Shown in pieces: positions 1 to 8,367 of a stretch of 64,000 nucleotides of DNA. The notes beneath the pieces are model-generated. The model was given only the letters and a program-made list of their open reading frames with translations. It made no database searches and was not told the DNA's origin. The DNA lies in NCBI RefSeq assembly GCF_001699815.1, contig NZ_MCGB01000096.1, positions 62,001 through 126,000 on the forward strand. The letters run 5' to 3'. Origin of the DNA: Ralstonia pickettii. GTDB taxonomy: Bacteria; Pseudomonadota; Gammaproteobacteria; Burkholderiales; Burkholderiaceae. A program made the translations under genes and the position numbers. Position 1 is the first letter of the stretch. Each line of letters begins with the position of its first letter.

Positions 1-144
1 ACCGCCCAGATCGCCAGCAACACGGTCAACCGCACACCGTTTACGGTGCTGACCTACTTCACCGTGCTCGCCTTGTTCTTCCTCTACTGCTACCCGATTT
101 CGCGCCTGACCCGGCGCATGGAGCGCGCGCATGTCGCTGCCTGA
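1..144 (+). CDS. amino-acid ABC transporter permease, C-terminal end (partial)
   Basis: The open frame enters from the left edge and ends in TGA at 142-144, giving the last 47 residues. They contain one hydrophobic span (about residues 14-34, rich in L, F, V and Y) followed by a short basic tail. This is how HisM/GlnP-type inner-membrane permeases of polar amino-acid importers end. The frame overlaps the start of the ATPase gene by 14 bases, which is typical of translationally coupled permease-ATPase pairs. The substrate cannot be read from this fragment. Neighbouring cysteine-metabolism genes suggest cystine or another sulfur amino acid, which is inference. Confidence 0.75.
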   Translation, partial: TAQIASNTVNRTPFTVLTYFTVLALFFLYCYPISRLTRRMERAHVAA

Positions 145-988
145 TCTTCTTCCTCTCGATGCATCTACGCCGGTTGCCCCACCGCTTGTCTCACTCCGCG
201 ACGTGCATCTGAGTTTCGGCATCACGCCGGTGTTGTCGGGCATCAACCTCGACGTGCAGCGCGGCCAAGCCGTGTCGATCATCGGGCCGTCGGGCTCGGG
301 CAAGTCGACGCTCCTGCGCTGCATCAGCGGTTTGCTTCGGCCGCAGCGCGGCAGCATCACCGTGGACGGCATCCGCGTCGACCAGCTCAACACCGAAGAA
401 GACACCATTGCCCTGCGCAAGCGCATTGGCTTTGTGTTCCAGCAATACAACCTGTTTCCGCACCTGAGCGTGCTCGACAACCTCGTCGCCGCCCCCGTGC
501 GCGTGCTCGGCAAAGCGCGTTCAGAGGCTGAAGCCACCGCACATGCGCTGCTCAAGAAAGTGGGCCTGGCAGACAAGGCGCGCGCATACCCCGGACAGCT
601 CTCGGGCGGCCAGCAACAGCGCGTAGCCATTGCCCGCGCGCTGGCCATGAAACCGGAACTGATCTTGTTCGATGAAGTGACGTCCGCGCTCGATCCAGAA
701 ACGGTGGGGGAAGTGCTCAACGTCATCGGCGAATTGGTCGACGATGGCTTGACCTGCGTGCTGGTCACGCACGAAATGGCCTTCGCGCGGGCGATCAGCG
801 ACGAGGTGGTGTTCACGGAACACGGCGTCGTGGTGGAACGTGGCTCGGCAGAACAGGTTTTTTCCTCTCCGACGAGCGACCGCACACGTGCATTCCTGTC
901 GCGCGCGCTTTCGGGTCATGCAGGTGCGCGGCCCCTCCTGCATGCGGCATGGCACGCTGCTTTCACCAGCGCGACGTTTGCCGTCTGA
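131..988 (+). CDS. amino-acid ABC transporter ATP-binding protein (GlnQ/HisP family)
   Basis: A 285-residue ATPase that energises the importer whose permease ends just upstream. Visible motifs are Walker A GPSGSGKST (about 52-60), Q-loop FQQYNLFPH (about 103-111), signature LSGGQQQR (about 157-164), Walker B LILFDEVTSALDPE (about 177-190) and the switch His in VTHEMAFA. The order and length fit the polar amino-acid (PAAT) class, usually about 245-260 residues; here there is a short N-terminal extension and a 25-residue C-terminal tail. The ATG lies inside the permease gene. The gene converges on a PLP-dependent lyase and sits near a cysteine-dioxygenase-like gene, so cystine or a related thio-amino acid is the likely but unproven cargo. 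Confidence 0.9.
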   Translation: MSLPDLLPLDASTPVAPPLVSLRDVHLSFGITPVLSGINLDVQRGQAVSIIGPSGSGKSTLLRCISGLLRPQRGSITVDGIRVDQLNTEEDTIALRKRIGFVFQQYNLFPHLSVLDNLVAAPVRVLGKARSEAEATAHALLKKVGLADKARAYPGQLSGGQQQRVAIARALAMKPELILFDEVTSALDPETVGEVLNVIGELVDDGLTCVLVTHEMAFARAISDEVVFTEHGVVVERGSAEQVFSSPTSDRTRAFLSRALSGHAGARPLLHAAWHAAFTSATFAV

Positions 989-998
989 CCTTCGACCT

Positions 999-2243
999 TC
1001 AACCGCCAATCGCGTGCAGCGCGGCTACGGGCGCGTGCTGCAGCGCCTGCTCCAGATCAGCAATCAGGTCATCGGCATCTTCCAGACCGACATGCAAGCG
1101 CAGCACAGCGCCAGCTTGATCCCATTGCGCGTGGTCAGCCAACCTTTCGGGCGCAACCACGGTGACGAGGCTTTCGTACCCGCCCCACGACGCGCCAATC
1201 GCGAACAGCTGCAAGGCATCGGCAACCCGTTCTGCGGCGTACTGATCCGCGCCTTCCAGCACGAATGAAACGAGCCCGTTCGCGCCCGAGAAATCCCGCT
1301 GCCACAGCGCGTGACCCGGGTCACCCGGCAATGCCGGATAGAACACCCGCCCAACGCCCGACTGCGCCTGCAGCCACTGCGCCACGCACGTGGCATTGCG
1401 CTGGTGCTGGGCCATGCGCACCGGCAACGTGCGCACGCCGCGCAGCGCCAGATAGGCATCATCGGCGCCGATCGTGAGGCCGAGCACATCGTGTGCGGCC
1501 GCAATACGTGCCGCCACGGCATCGGTGCGGGCAACGACCGCACCCAGCATCACATCGGAATGCCCGGCCACGTACTTGGTGGCGGCAAGGATGGAGATGT
1601 CCGCCCCCGCATCGAGCGGCCGGAAGAGAATGCCAGACGCCCACGTATTGTCCGTCGCCAGCAAGACGCCGTGCCGCTGCGCTACTCGGGCAATGGCACG
1701 CAAGTCATAGATTTCATAGAGCAGCGACCCCGGCGATTCCGTATAGATCAGCCGTGTGTGCGGGCGGATGGCGGCTTCGAGCTGCCCGTCGCGCGGGTCC
1801 ACATAGGTCAGTTCAATGCCCAGGCGCTGCAGCAGACCTGTGTCGAGCCGGCGTACGGGCGCATACACGCTGTCGGTCACGACCACGTGGTCGCCAGGCG
1901 ACAACAGCGCCAGGAACGTCAGCGAAATCGCCGACAAGCCCGATGGCACAAGGAACACACGCACGCCGCCCTCAAGGGCCAGCAGCGCATCTTCCAGCGC
2001 GCGGTGTGTTTGTGAACCGTGGCGGCCGTAGCTCGCGATGTTCTCGCCGGCCTTGCGGCGCGCGTGGACATCGTGCTGCGCGGCAATGCTGGCATGGCGG
2101 ACGGTGCTGGTGCGCTCCACCGGCACGTTGACCGGCGCAGTGCCCTCCACAAACGGCGGGCTGCCCGCGTGGATGATGCATGTTGCAAGAGAATTCGAGG
2201 CATCCGGCGCATTGGAACGGGCGTCGATGGAAGAGCGTGTCAT
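999..2243 (-). CDS. cystathionine beta-lyase-like PLP enzyme (Cys/Met metabolism family)
   Basis: A 414-residue fold-type I PLP enzyme. The pyridoxal lysine is in the motif AATKYVAGHSD (K about 223), with the cofactor Asp in LLATDNTWASG (D about 198) and a phosphate-binding region near VPSGLSA. This pattern is typical of MetC/MetB/MegL, which cleave or form C-S bonds. MetC-like beta-lyases turn cystathionine or cystine into pyruvate, ammonia and a thiol. The ATG at 2243 is chosen because a GAGG ribosome site precedes it, and a longer upstream frame has none. It is transcribed away from the cysteine-dioxygenase-like gene, across a shared 154-base intergenic region, and converges on the ABC importer. 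Substrate choice among family members is not resolved by sequence alone. Confidence 0.85.
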   Translation of the reverse strand: MTRSSIDARSNAPDASNSLATCIIHAGSPPFVEGTAPVNVPVERTSTVRHASIAAQHDVHARRKAGENIASYGRHGSQTHRALEDALLALEGGVRVFLVPSGLSAISLTFLALLSPGDHVVVTDSVYAPVRRLDTGLLQRLGIELTYVDPRDGQLEAAIRPHTRLIYTESPGSLLYEIYDLRAIARVAQRHGVLLATDNTWASGILFRPLDAGADISILAATKYVAGHSDVMLGAVVARTDAVAARIAAAHDVLGLTIGADDAYLALRGVRTLPVRMAQHQRNATCVAQWLQAQSGVGRVFYPALPGDPGHALWQRDFSGANGLVSFVLEGADQYAAERVADALQLFAIGASWGGYESLVTVVAPERLADHAQWDQAGAVLRLHVGLEDADDLIADLEQALQHAPVAALHAIGG

Positions 2244-2397
2244 GCAGGCCTCGCGCGTTTCTGAAGGCGCCCATGTTAGGCACGCCACCCCGCACCCGAG
2301 AACGAACCGATGCGTCTAACCATATGCAGGATACTGCGTTGGTCGTGCGCTGCCGCCGCCCTACACTGAGGGCTTCACCGATTCGCTTTGAGCTGCC

Positions 2398-3003
2398 ATG
2401 AGCCTCGCCCAGCAACGCGACCACGCCGTCCGCCAGACCCTCGTCGCCATTCGCGCCATTGCCGCGCAAGACGGCATTACGCAGGCATCGCTTGCACGCA
2501 TTGCCGATCGTCTGCATGAACTTGCCGCGCAAGAAGCGCTGTTCCCGCTCGACGCCTTCCCACCGCCCGCAGCCGGCGATGCGGATGCCTCCAGCCGTTA
2601 CCTGCTGCATGCAGAACCTGATCAGACCTTCGCGCTGTACCTGAACTCCATCAACCCTGGCAAGACGACGCCGCCGCACAACCACACCACGTGGGCCGTC
2701 ATCGTCGCGCTCGAAGGCGAAGAGTTGAACCGCGTCTACACACGCACCGACGACGGCCGCGACCCCGAGCGTGCCACACTGGCCCTGTCGCGCGAAGTCG
2801 TGGTACAGCCCGGCACGCCCATCACGTTCCTCGACGACGACATCCACAGCATCCACGTGCTGGGCAACACACCCACCCGCCATTTCCACCTGTATGGCCG
2901 AGCGCTGGAAACCCTGACGGGGCGCGTCGGCTATGACCTGGCCACGGGCCGCGTGCTCAACTACAACCGCAACTACATGGGCGCGACCAAGCAAGCCGCT
3001 TGA
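2398..3003 (+). CDS. cysteine dioxygenase / 3-mercaptopropionate dioxygenase-like cupin
   Basis: A 201-residue single-domain cupin. The metal site is visible as PPHNHTTW (His about 94 and 96) with a second-motif His in DDDIHSIH (about 150). This is the three-histidine (not 2-His-1-Glu) facial triad of thiol dioxygenases, and the spacing of 54 residues matches cysteine dioxygenase. Such enzymes use non-haem Fe(II) and O2 to oxidise cysteine to cysteine sulfinate, or 3-mercaptopropionate to its sulfinate; these alternatives cannot be separated here. It is divergent from the cystathionine-lyase-like gene and is probably regulated together with it. Confidence 0.82.
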   Translation: MSLAQQRDHAVRQTLVAIRAIAAQDGITQASLARIADRLHELAAQEALFPLDAFPPPAAGDADASSRYLLHAEPDQTFALYLNSINPGKTTPPHNHTTWAVIVALEGEELNRVYTRTDDGRDPERATLALSREVVVQPGTPITFLDDDIHSIHVLGNTPTRHFHLYGRALETLTGRVGYDLATGRVLNYNRNYMGATKQAA

Positions 3004-3046
3004 TCAGCCGCTTCAAACTGAGACGGGCAGCCTGCGTCTCAGCGCT

Positions 3047-3997
3047 TCATGTCCGCCTTCGGCTGGTCGCACCCGCCTGACGCGGCATGCGGCCCAACGC
3101 AGGCTTCAGCACCGGTGCATGGTGGCCGAGAACATCCCACAGCCGATTGGCGACCGGCCCATGCGGCTGATCGCGCCTGCGTGCGACCACCAGCTCCTGC
3201 ACCATGCCGGGAAAATGGCGCCCCGCAATCGACAGCAACGTCCCCTCGCGCAGCTCCGTCTCGATCAGGAAACGCGGCAGATGCCCCCACGCCATGCCGT
3301 GGAGAATCAGCTCTTTCTTCATCAATTGGTCAGGCGCGGCGCACTGCGGCGCACCGTCGATGACGTAATGGAATTGCTCCGGCGGGTTCCGCGCGGAATC
3401 GTTGATGACGCACTGCATGAAGCGCTGCATCTGCTGAGGCGTGATGGCCGACGTGATGGCGAACGGCAAAAACCCCGGCGCCACCACCGGCACCATGGCG
3501 ATCTTGCCCAAGTCGATCCACTCCATGCGCACGTCGCCTTTCGGCACGCGGTGGACGATCAGGTCCGCATCGTCTTCCAGCAAGCGCTCCCACGGCCCGG
3601 TGACGGCTTCGAACAGCAATTGCAGCCGCGTCTGCGGACACTGGCCGAAGAACGCGCTGAGCAGCGCGAGCACTGGCTGGAGCGGGCACAGGTCGCCCAG
3701 CACCACGCGCAACTCGGCCTCCTCGCCCATCGCGAGCTGTTTTGCGTGGGTCCGTAACTCCTCGCTCTCACGCAGCAAAAACTGCACCTTGCGATGAAAC
3801 GACTGCCCCGCTTCCGTCAAGCGCACGCGATAACCGGTGCGGTCCAGCAGGCTCAAACCCAACTGTCCTTCCAGCTTGGCGACCGCCGCAAAGACCGACG
3901 GGTGCGAGCGATGCAACCGCTCGGCCGCGGCCTGAAAGCTGCCGCCGGTCACCACCGCGTCGAAGCACTGCAGCTCATGAAGCGTGAAGTTCTTCAT
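3047..3997 (-). CDS. LysR-family transcriptional regulator
   Basis: A 316-residue LysR protein with an N-terminal winged helix-turn-helix (ELQCFDAVVTGGSFQAAAERL, then the PSVFAAVAKLE recognition helix, roughly residues 5-65) and a substrate-binding domain. ATG at 3997 is preferred; a TTG nine bases upstream lies too close to the only GTAGG ribosome site. It is divergent from an enol-lactonase-like hydrolase with 111 bases between, the classic arrangement for a LysR activator and its target. An inverted repeat in the gap fits its binding site. The inducer is unknown; an aromatic-pathway intermediate is plausible from context. Confidence 0.88.
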   Translation of the reverse strand: MKNFTLHELQCFDAVVTGGSFQAAAERLHRSHPSVFAAVAKLEGQLGLSLLDRTGYRVRLTEAGQSFHRKVQFLLRESEELRTHAKQLAMGEEAELRVVLGDLCPLQPVLALLSAFFGQCPQTRLQLLFEAVTGPWERLLEDDADLIVHRVPKGDVRMEWIDLGKIAMVPVVAPGFLPFAITSAITPQQMQRFMQCVINDSARNPPEQFHYVIDGAPQCAAPDQLMKKELILHGMAWGHLPRFLIETELREGTLLSIAGRHFPGMVQELVVARRRDQPHGPVANRLWDVLGHHAPVLKPALGRMPRQAGATSRRRT

Positions 3998-4014
3998 TGT
4001 CGACAAAACCTACA

Positions 4015-4030
4015 AAGTTGTTCAAAACTT
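4015..4030. promoter_or_regulatory. candidate LysR box between divergent lysR and pcaD-like genes
   Basis: An inverted repeat, AAGTT, six bases, AACTT, sits 18 bases upstream of the LysR start and about 80 bases before the hydrolase start. Its size and AT-rich centre suit a T-N11-A LysR site. It is a short repeat, so chance cannot be excluded. Confidence 0.4.
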
Positions 4031-4108
4031 CATAGTATCCACGAACCCCACCGGCTTCTAGGATGACGACATCCCAATCGTTTCAACCGTCTTTCCCAGG
4101 AGCCCAAC

Positions 4109-4924
4109 ATGACCACCCGCAACGACCTCTCCTTCATCACCACCGGTGACGGGGCACGCCTTGCCTATCGCTTTGATGGCACAGCCGGCAAGCCTGTCCT
4201 GCTGCTGTCCAACTCCATCGGCACCGACCTGCACATGTGGGACGTGAGCGTGCCGAGCCTGGCCGAGCACTTTCACGTGCTGCGCTACGACGCGCGCGGC
4301 CATGGTGCTTCGGATGCCCCTGCTGGTGCGTATTCAATGGACCGGCTCGGCCGTGACGTGGTGGAGTTGCTCGATGCGCTGGGCATCCGGCGTGTGCATA
4401 TGCTGGGGCTGTCGCTCGGCGGCATCGTGGCGCAGTGGCTGGCGATCCATGTGCCGGAACGCATCGACCGGCTGATCCTCTCCAACACCGCCGCGCATAT
4501 CGGCCCGACGCAGTATTTCGATCAGGCCATCGCCGAACTGAATCGGGCACCCGACATGCACGCGACGACGGAAACGTTCCTGCGCAACTGGTTTCCGGCG
4601 CGCATGCTCGAAGCCAACGACCCCGCCGTTGAGCCGTTCCGCCGCACGCTGCTGGCAACGCCGCGCGAAGGCATCATCGGCGGCTGGGCGGCCGTGCGCG
4701 ATGCCGACCTGCGCCGCACGATTACGCTCATCACGCATCCGACGCTCGTCATTGCCGGTCAGCACGACACCGTGACGTCTGCCCGCCACGGCGAGGAAAT
4801 TGCCGCCGCTATTCCAGGCGCGCAACTGCGCCTGCTGGACACCGTGCACCTCGCCAATGTCGAGCTGCCGGACGCGTTTCTTGAAGCCGTGCTGGATTTC
4901 CTGGGCGTGCACGAAACCGTCTGA
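4109..4924 (+). CDS. alpha/beta hydrolase, 3-oxoadipate enol-lactonase-like
   Basis: A 271-residue alpha/beta hydrolase. The oxyanion region SNSIGTDLHMWD, the RYDARGHGAS segment and the nucleophile elbow GLSLGG (Ser about 100) are as in PcaD enol-lactonases. A late Asp (GQHDTV) and His (DTVHLAN) complete the triad. PcaD hydrolyses 3-oxoadipate enol-lactone to 3-oxoadipate in the protocatechuate/catechol branch. A strong AGGAG site lies about 8 bases before the ATG. It stands alone here, without pcaIJ or pcaB, next to the phenylacetate genes, so it may serve another lactone or ester. Family assignment is firm, exact substrate is not. Confidence 0.8.
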   Translation: MTTRNDLSFITTGDGARLAYRFDGTAGKPVLLLSNSIGTDLHMWDVSVPSLAEHFHVLRYDARGHGASDAPAGAYSMDRLGRDVVELLDALGIRRVHMLGLSLGGIVAQWLAIHVPERIDRLILSNTAAHIGPTQYFDQAIAELNRAPDMHATTETFLRNWFPARMLEANDPAVEPFRRTLLATPREGIIGGWAAVRDADLRRTITLITHPTLVIAGQHDTVTSARHGEEIAAAIPGAQLRLLDTVHLANVELPDAFLEAVLDFLGVHETV

Positions 4925-5010
4925 CGCGTTGATGCAGCATCAACGCAGCATCGACACACGGCAAGCCAGCCGGTTAACATGGCGGCCATCCAACCGATGT
5001 GCCGCCCGCC

Positions 5011-5622
5011 ATGTCCCGCGTCAAGAACGAAGACGAATTCGAGTTGCGCCGCGAAAGCGTGCTCGACACCGCCGCCGAAGCCTTTGCGGCCGACAGCTAC
5101 CCGAGCGTGTCGATGAACCAGCTTGCCGCTGCGTGCGGCGGATCCAAATCGCGCCTGTATCACTACTACGAAGGCAAGGAAGCCATTCTGTTCGACCTGC
5201 TCGACCGCTATACGCGGCGGCTGGCCGACCTGGTTGAACGCGCCGAGAGCGACGCGCGCCACGCCAAGCTCTCGGCACGCGCCACGCTGCATCTGCTGAT
5301 CCGCACGTTCCTGGCCGAATACGCCACGTCGCGTACGCGGCATGTGGCCTTGCTCAATGATGTGAAATACCTGGCGCCAGAGCAGCGCGACATCGTGCTC
5401 GCGCGCGAGCGAGACGTGGTGGCCGCGGTGGGCCGACAGCTCGGGGCGGCTTACCCGAGCAAGGTGGACGAGGCCAACCGCACGCCCATCACGATGATGT
5501 TGTTCGGCATGATGAACTGGACGTTCACCTGGCTCAAACCCGACGGGCCGCTTTCGTATGAAGGCTATGCGGAAATGGTGATCGACATGCTGGAGAACGG
5601 GCTCGGCGGCAAGAAGAGCTGA
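5011..5622 (+). CDS. TetR-family regulator, probably PaaR-like
   Basis: A 203-residue TetR protein: an N-terminal helix-turn-helix (about residues 15-60, ending SKSRLYHYYEGKEAILFDLL) and a divergent helical ligand-binding domain. ATG at 5011 is chosen; a GTG 12 bases earlier has no better ribosome site. It converges on paaE, with only 3 bases between the stop codons. In Burkholderiales a TetR regulator commonly accompanies the paa operon and responds to phenylacetyl-CoA (PaaR). The palindrome in the paaA promoter is a good candidate for its operator. The link to paa control is inference from position and operator type. Confidence 0.82.
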   Translation: MSRVKNEDEFELRRESVLDTAAEAFAADSYPSVSMNQLAAACGGSKSRLYHYYEGKEAILFDLLDRYTRRLADLVERAESDARHAKLSARATLHLLIRTFLAEYATSRTRHVALLNDVKYLAPEQRDIVLARERDVVAAVGRQLGAAYPSKVDEANRTPITMMLFGMMNWTFTWLKPDGPLSYEGYAEMVIDMLENGLGGKKS

Positions 5623-5625
5623 CGT

Positions 5626-6726
5626 TCAACGCTCGTCGTAGCTGACCACCACGCGCTGCGTGAGCGGGCGCGCCTGGCAGGTCAGCACAAACCCCTGCTG
5701 GATCTCCCAGTCTTCCAGCGTGAAATTCTTGTCCATCTCTACGCGGCCTTCCAGCACCTTGGCGCGGCACGTACAGCACACGCCGCCCTTGCACGCATAA
5801 GGCAGATCCAGCCCCGCGTTCAACGCACTGTCGAGCACCTTGGCGTCGCCTGCCATCGGCACCTCGTGCGATTTGCCGTCGAGCACAACGGTGAGCGCCA
5901 CTTCGCCCGCCACGGCACCATGCTTGCGCGGCTTGGCCGTTGCCGACACATCGCCCACCGGCACGCCAAAGCGCTCCGCATGCACACGCTCTCGCGGCAC
6001 GCCGCGCTCAAGCAGCGCGGCTTCCACCGCATCGATCATCGTCGACGGGCCGCAGATGAAAGCGGCATCGATATCGTCGGGCGGGATCAGCGCATCCAGA
6101 AATGCATGGGCCTTGGCGCCATCAAGCCGCCCGTTGAACAACGCAATCTCCTGCGCCTGACGCGACAACACGTGATACAGCGCGAAGCGATCGAGGTAGC
6201 GGTCCTTCAGGTCTTCGAGCGCCTCGCCAAAAATGATGCTGTCGACGCTGCGGTTGCCGTAGACCAGCGTGAAGCGGCTCTGCGGCTCGGCCGCCAGCGT
6301 GGTCTTGATGAGCGACAGGATGGGTGTGATGCCGCTGCCAGCCGCAAAGGCGACGTAGTGGCGAGCGCTTTCGGCGGCGAGCGGCACATAGAAGCGCCCA
6401 TCCGGCGGCAGCACATCAAGCGTCTGGCCCACACGGATGCGGTCGTGCAGGTGGTTGGAGAAGACCCCCGCATCGACACGCTTGACGGCCACCCGCAACT
6501 CGCCGTGCGCGTCGTAGTCCTGTACGGCGCAGCAAATCGAATACGAGCGCCGCAGTTCTTCGTGTCCTGGCAGTTGGCCGGACGGCACGCGCAACGTCAG
6601 GAACTGGCCCTGCGTAAATCGGTATGCATCGCGCAGATCGTTCGGCACATCGAAGCGCACGGAAATCGTATCGGCCGTCTCGCCGCGCACTTCGGCAACG
6701 CGCAAGGGGTGAAATTGCGGAGTCAT
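5626..6726 (-). CDS. paaE: phenylacetyl-CoA epoxidase reductase subunit PaaE
   Basis: A 366-residue electron-transfer subunit that passes electrons from NADPH to the diiron PaaA subunit. It has an N-terminal FAD domain (motif RRSYSICC), an NAD(P) domain (AAGSGITPILSLI and CGPSTMIDAVEAAL) and a C-terminal plant-type [2Fe-2S] ferredoxin domain with Cys ligands in YACKGGVCCTCRAK and VLTCQAR. ATG at 6726 is chosen because the longer frame runs into paaD and the family starts at this point. Last gene of the paaABCDE operon, 20 bases after paaD. Confidence 0.93.
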   Translation of the reverse strand: MTPQFHPLRVAEVRGETADTISVRFDVPNDLRDAYRFTQGQFLTLRVPSGQLPGHEELRRSYSICCAVQDYDAHGELRVAVKRVDAGVFSNHLHDRIRVGQTLDVLPPDGRFYVPLAAESARHYVAFAAGSGITPILSLIKTTLAAEPQSRFTLVYGNRSVDSIIFGEALEDLKDRYLDRFALYHVLSRQAQEIALFNGRLDGAKAHAFLDALIPPDDIDAAFICGPSTMIDAVEAALLERGVPRERVHAERFGVPVGDVSATAKPRKHGAVAGEVALTVVLDGKSHEVPMAGDAKVLDSALNAGLDLPYACKGGVCCTCRAKVLEGRVEMDKNFTLEDWEIQQGFVLTCQARPLTQRVVVSYDER

Positions 6727-6746
6727 GGGCGTCGTGCTCGGTGGGC

Positions 6747-7259
6747 TTAGTAGGGCTTGAAGTAGTCGAACGGCTCGCGGCAAGCGCGGCAGCGGTACAG
6801 CGCCTTGCAGGCCGTCGAGCCGAAGGCGGAAATGAGCACCGTATCGTGCGATCCGCATTGCGGGCAGGCGATGTGTTCACCCTGCGCGGGGCGCGTAAGA
6901 CGAATCGGCCGGGCCCCATCCACTTCGGCCACATGCGCCGGCGGCGCAATACCAAAGTCGCGCAATTTGCGCTGCCCTTCCGCGGTGATCCAATCCGTCG
7001 TCCATGCCGGCGACAGCACCGAACGCACCCGATACGCCCCTACGTCTGCCGCTTGCAAGGCATGGCTCACATCATCGGCAATCTGTTCCATGGCCGGGCA
7101 GCCGGAATAGGTGGGCGTGATCGTTGCCACCAGGGTGCCGTCTTCGTCGAGCTGCACATCCCGCAGGATGCCAAGCTCAGCGATCGTGATCACGGGAATC
7201 TCCGGATCGGTCACCGCTTCGAGCGCCATGCGTGCGCGCTCCAACCGCTCGCTTACCAC
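6747..7259 (-). CDS. paaD: phenylacetyl-CoA epoxidase accessory protein PaaD
   Basis: A 170-residue MIP18-family protein (N-terminal part with DPEIPVITIAELGILRDV and the TPTYSGCPAM cysteine motif) followed by a zinc-ribbon-like tail with CPQC and CRAC pairs. PaaD is needed for maturation of the epoxidase, probably of an iron-sulfur centre, and is not part of the catalytic core. The start is a GTG at 7259 that overlaps the last codons of paaC by 7 bases, indicating coupled translation. An ATG ten codons later is possible but would cut the conserved N-terminus. Confidence 0.92.
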   Translation of the reverse strand: MVSERLERARMALEAVTDPEIPVITIAELGILRDVQLDEDGTLVATITPTYSGCPAMEQIADDVSHALQAADVGAYRVRSVLSPAWTTDWITAEGQRKLRDFGIAPPAHVAEVDGARPIRLTRPAQGEHIACPQCGSHDTVLISAFGSTACKALYRCRACREPFDYFKPY

Positions 7260-8053
7260 GATGCCCCCGGATACTGGCGCGCCAATCCCTGCATTTCGGC
7301 CAGCAGATAGCCCATATGTTCGGAGTGCACGCCGTGCTTGCCGGTGCTGACATAGGGACCGGGCTCGGGCCAGCGCAACGTAGCCTCGTCCAGCGCGTCA
7401 CGCACCGTCGCCTCCCATGCGTCGCGCAGGTCTGCCGGACGCACGCCGATGCCGGCTTCGGCCGCGGCCGTTTCAACGTCGTCCGCGGCAAAAAATTCGT
7501 TCGTGTACGGCATCAGCCAATCGAGCGCGGCCTGCGCACGTGCATGCGATTCCTCGGTGCCGTCACCGAAGCGCACGAGCCAGTCGCGCGTATGGGCGAA
7601 GTGGTAGCGCATCTCCTTCACCGACTTGGCGGCAATGGCGGCCAGCTCTGCGTCGGTCGAACGCGTCAATGCTTCCCACAGCGGCACCATCAACGCGGCG
7701 TACAGGAAGTGGCGGACCATGGTGACGGCGTAGTCGCGCGTGGCTGCCGACGTCGCGACCAATGGGCCGGCATGCGGCAGCTCGAGCAGCGTGTAGTTAC
7801 GGAAAGCGGGCTCGGCGCGCCAGTAGGCGTAGTCGTCCTCCGTACGCGGCGTACCGGTGAGCCCGCCTTCGATCTGCCCCGCGTGCGTGTAGAGCAACCG
7901 TGCCTGGCCGATCAGGTCAAGACTCAGGTTGGACAGCGCGATGTCTTCTTCCAGCACGGGGCCGTGGCCTGTCCATTCTGCGTTGCGCTGGCCAAGGATG
8001 AGCGCGTTGTCGGCCAGACGAAGGATGTATTGCAGATGCGCGTCGGAAGTCAT
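7253..8053 (-). CDS. paaC: phenylacetyl-CoA epoxidase structural subunit PaaC
   Basis: A 266-residue ferritin-like helical protein. PaaC pairs with catalytic PaaA but has lost the metal ligands and serves as scaffold. Recognisable segments are LRLADNALILGQRNAEW near the start, DIALSNLSLDLIGQAR, KSVKEMRYHFAHTRDWLVRFGDGT and, near the C-terminus, SEHMGYLLAEMQGLAR. Nine bases separate it from paaB and it overlaps paaD. Length equals that of the family (about 250-265). Confidence 0.93.
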   Translation of the reverse strand: MTSDAHLQYILRLADNALILGQRNAEWTGHGPVLEEDIALSNLSLDLIGQARLLYTHAGQIEGGLTGTPRTEDDYAYWRAEPAFRNYTLLELPHAGPLVATSAATRDYAVTMVRHFLYAALMVPLWEALTRSTDAELAAIAAKSVKEMRYHFAHTRDWLVRFGDGTEESHARAQAALDWLMPYTNEFFAADDVETAAAEAGIGVRPADLRDAWEATVRDALDEATLRWPEPGPYVSTGKHGVHSEHMGYLLAEMQGLARQYPGASW

Positions 8054-8062
8054 CGCCGCGGC

Positions 8063-8350
8063 TCACATGTGGTTGACTTCATCGGGCAGCCGATAGAACG
8101 TCGGGTGGCGATAGATCTTGTCGGCCATCGGGTCGAAGAGCATTGGCTTGTCGTCGGGTTCGCTGGCAGTGATGGCCGCCGACGGCACCACCCAGATGGA
8201 GACGCCTTCCTGCCGGCGCGTGTAGACATCGCGCGCCATCTGCAGCGCCTGCTTGGCGTCCACCGCGTGCAGGCTGCCGCAGTGCTTGTGCTCCAGGCCC
8301 TGCTTGCTGCGGATGAACACTTCCCACAGCGGCCAGTCGTGTTGATGCAT
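8063..8350 (-). CDS. paaB: phenylacetyl-CoA epoxidase subunit PaaB
   Basis: A 95-residue protein of the PaaB family, which links PaaAC heterodimers in the multicomponent epoxidase. The segments WPLWEVFIRSKQGLEHKHCG and MADKIYRHPTFYRLP are typical. A much longer open frame extends upstream into paaA, but the ATG at 8350 gives the family length and lies 17 bases after the paaA stop, with a GGAA-type ribosome site in the gap. Confidence 0.92.
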   Translation of the reverse strand: MHQHDWPLWEVFIRSKQGLEHKHCGSLHAVDAKQALQMARDVYTRRQEGVSIWVVPSAAITASEPDDKPMLFDPMADKIYRHPTFYRLPDEVNHM

Positions 8351-8367
8351 GGTGGGTTCCTTCCGGT

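Noticed and set aside
1311-2131. Plus-strand frames opposite the cystathionine-lyase-like gene
   Set aside because: Arg/His/Gln-rich antisense frames without start signals; the PLP enzyme on the minus strand explains the region.
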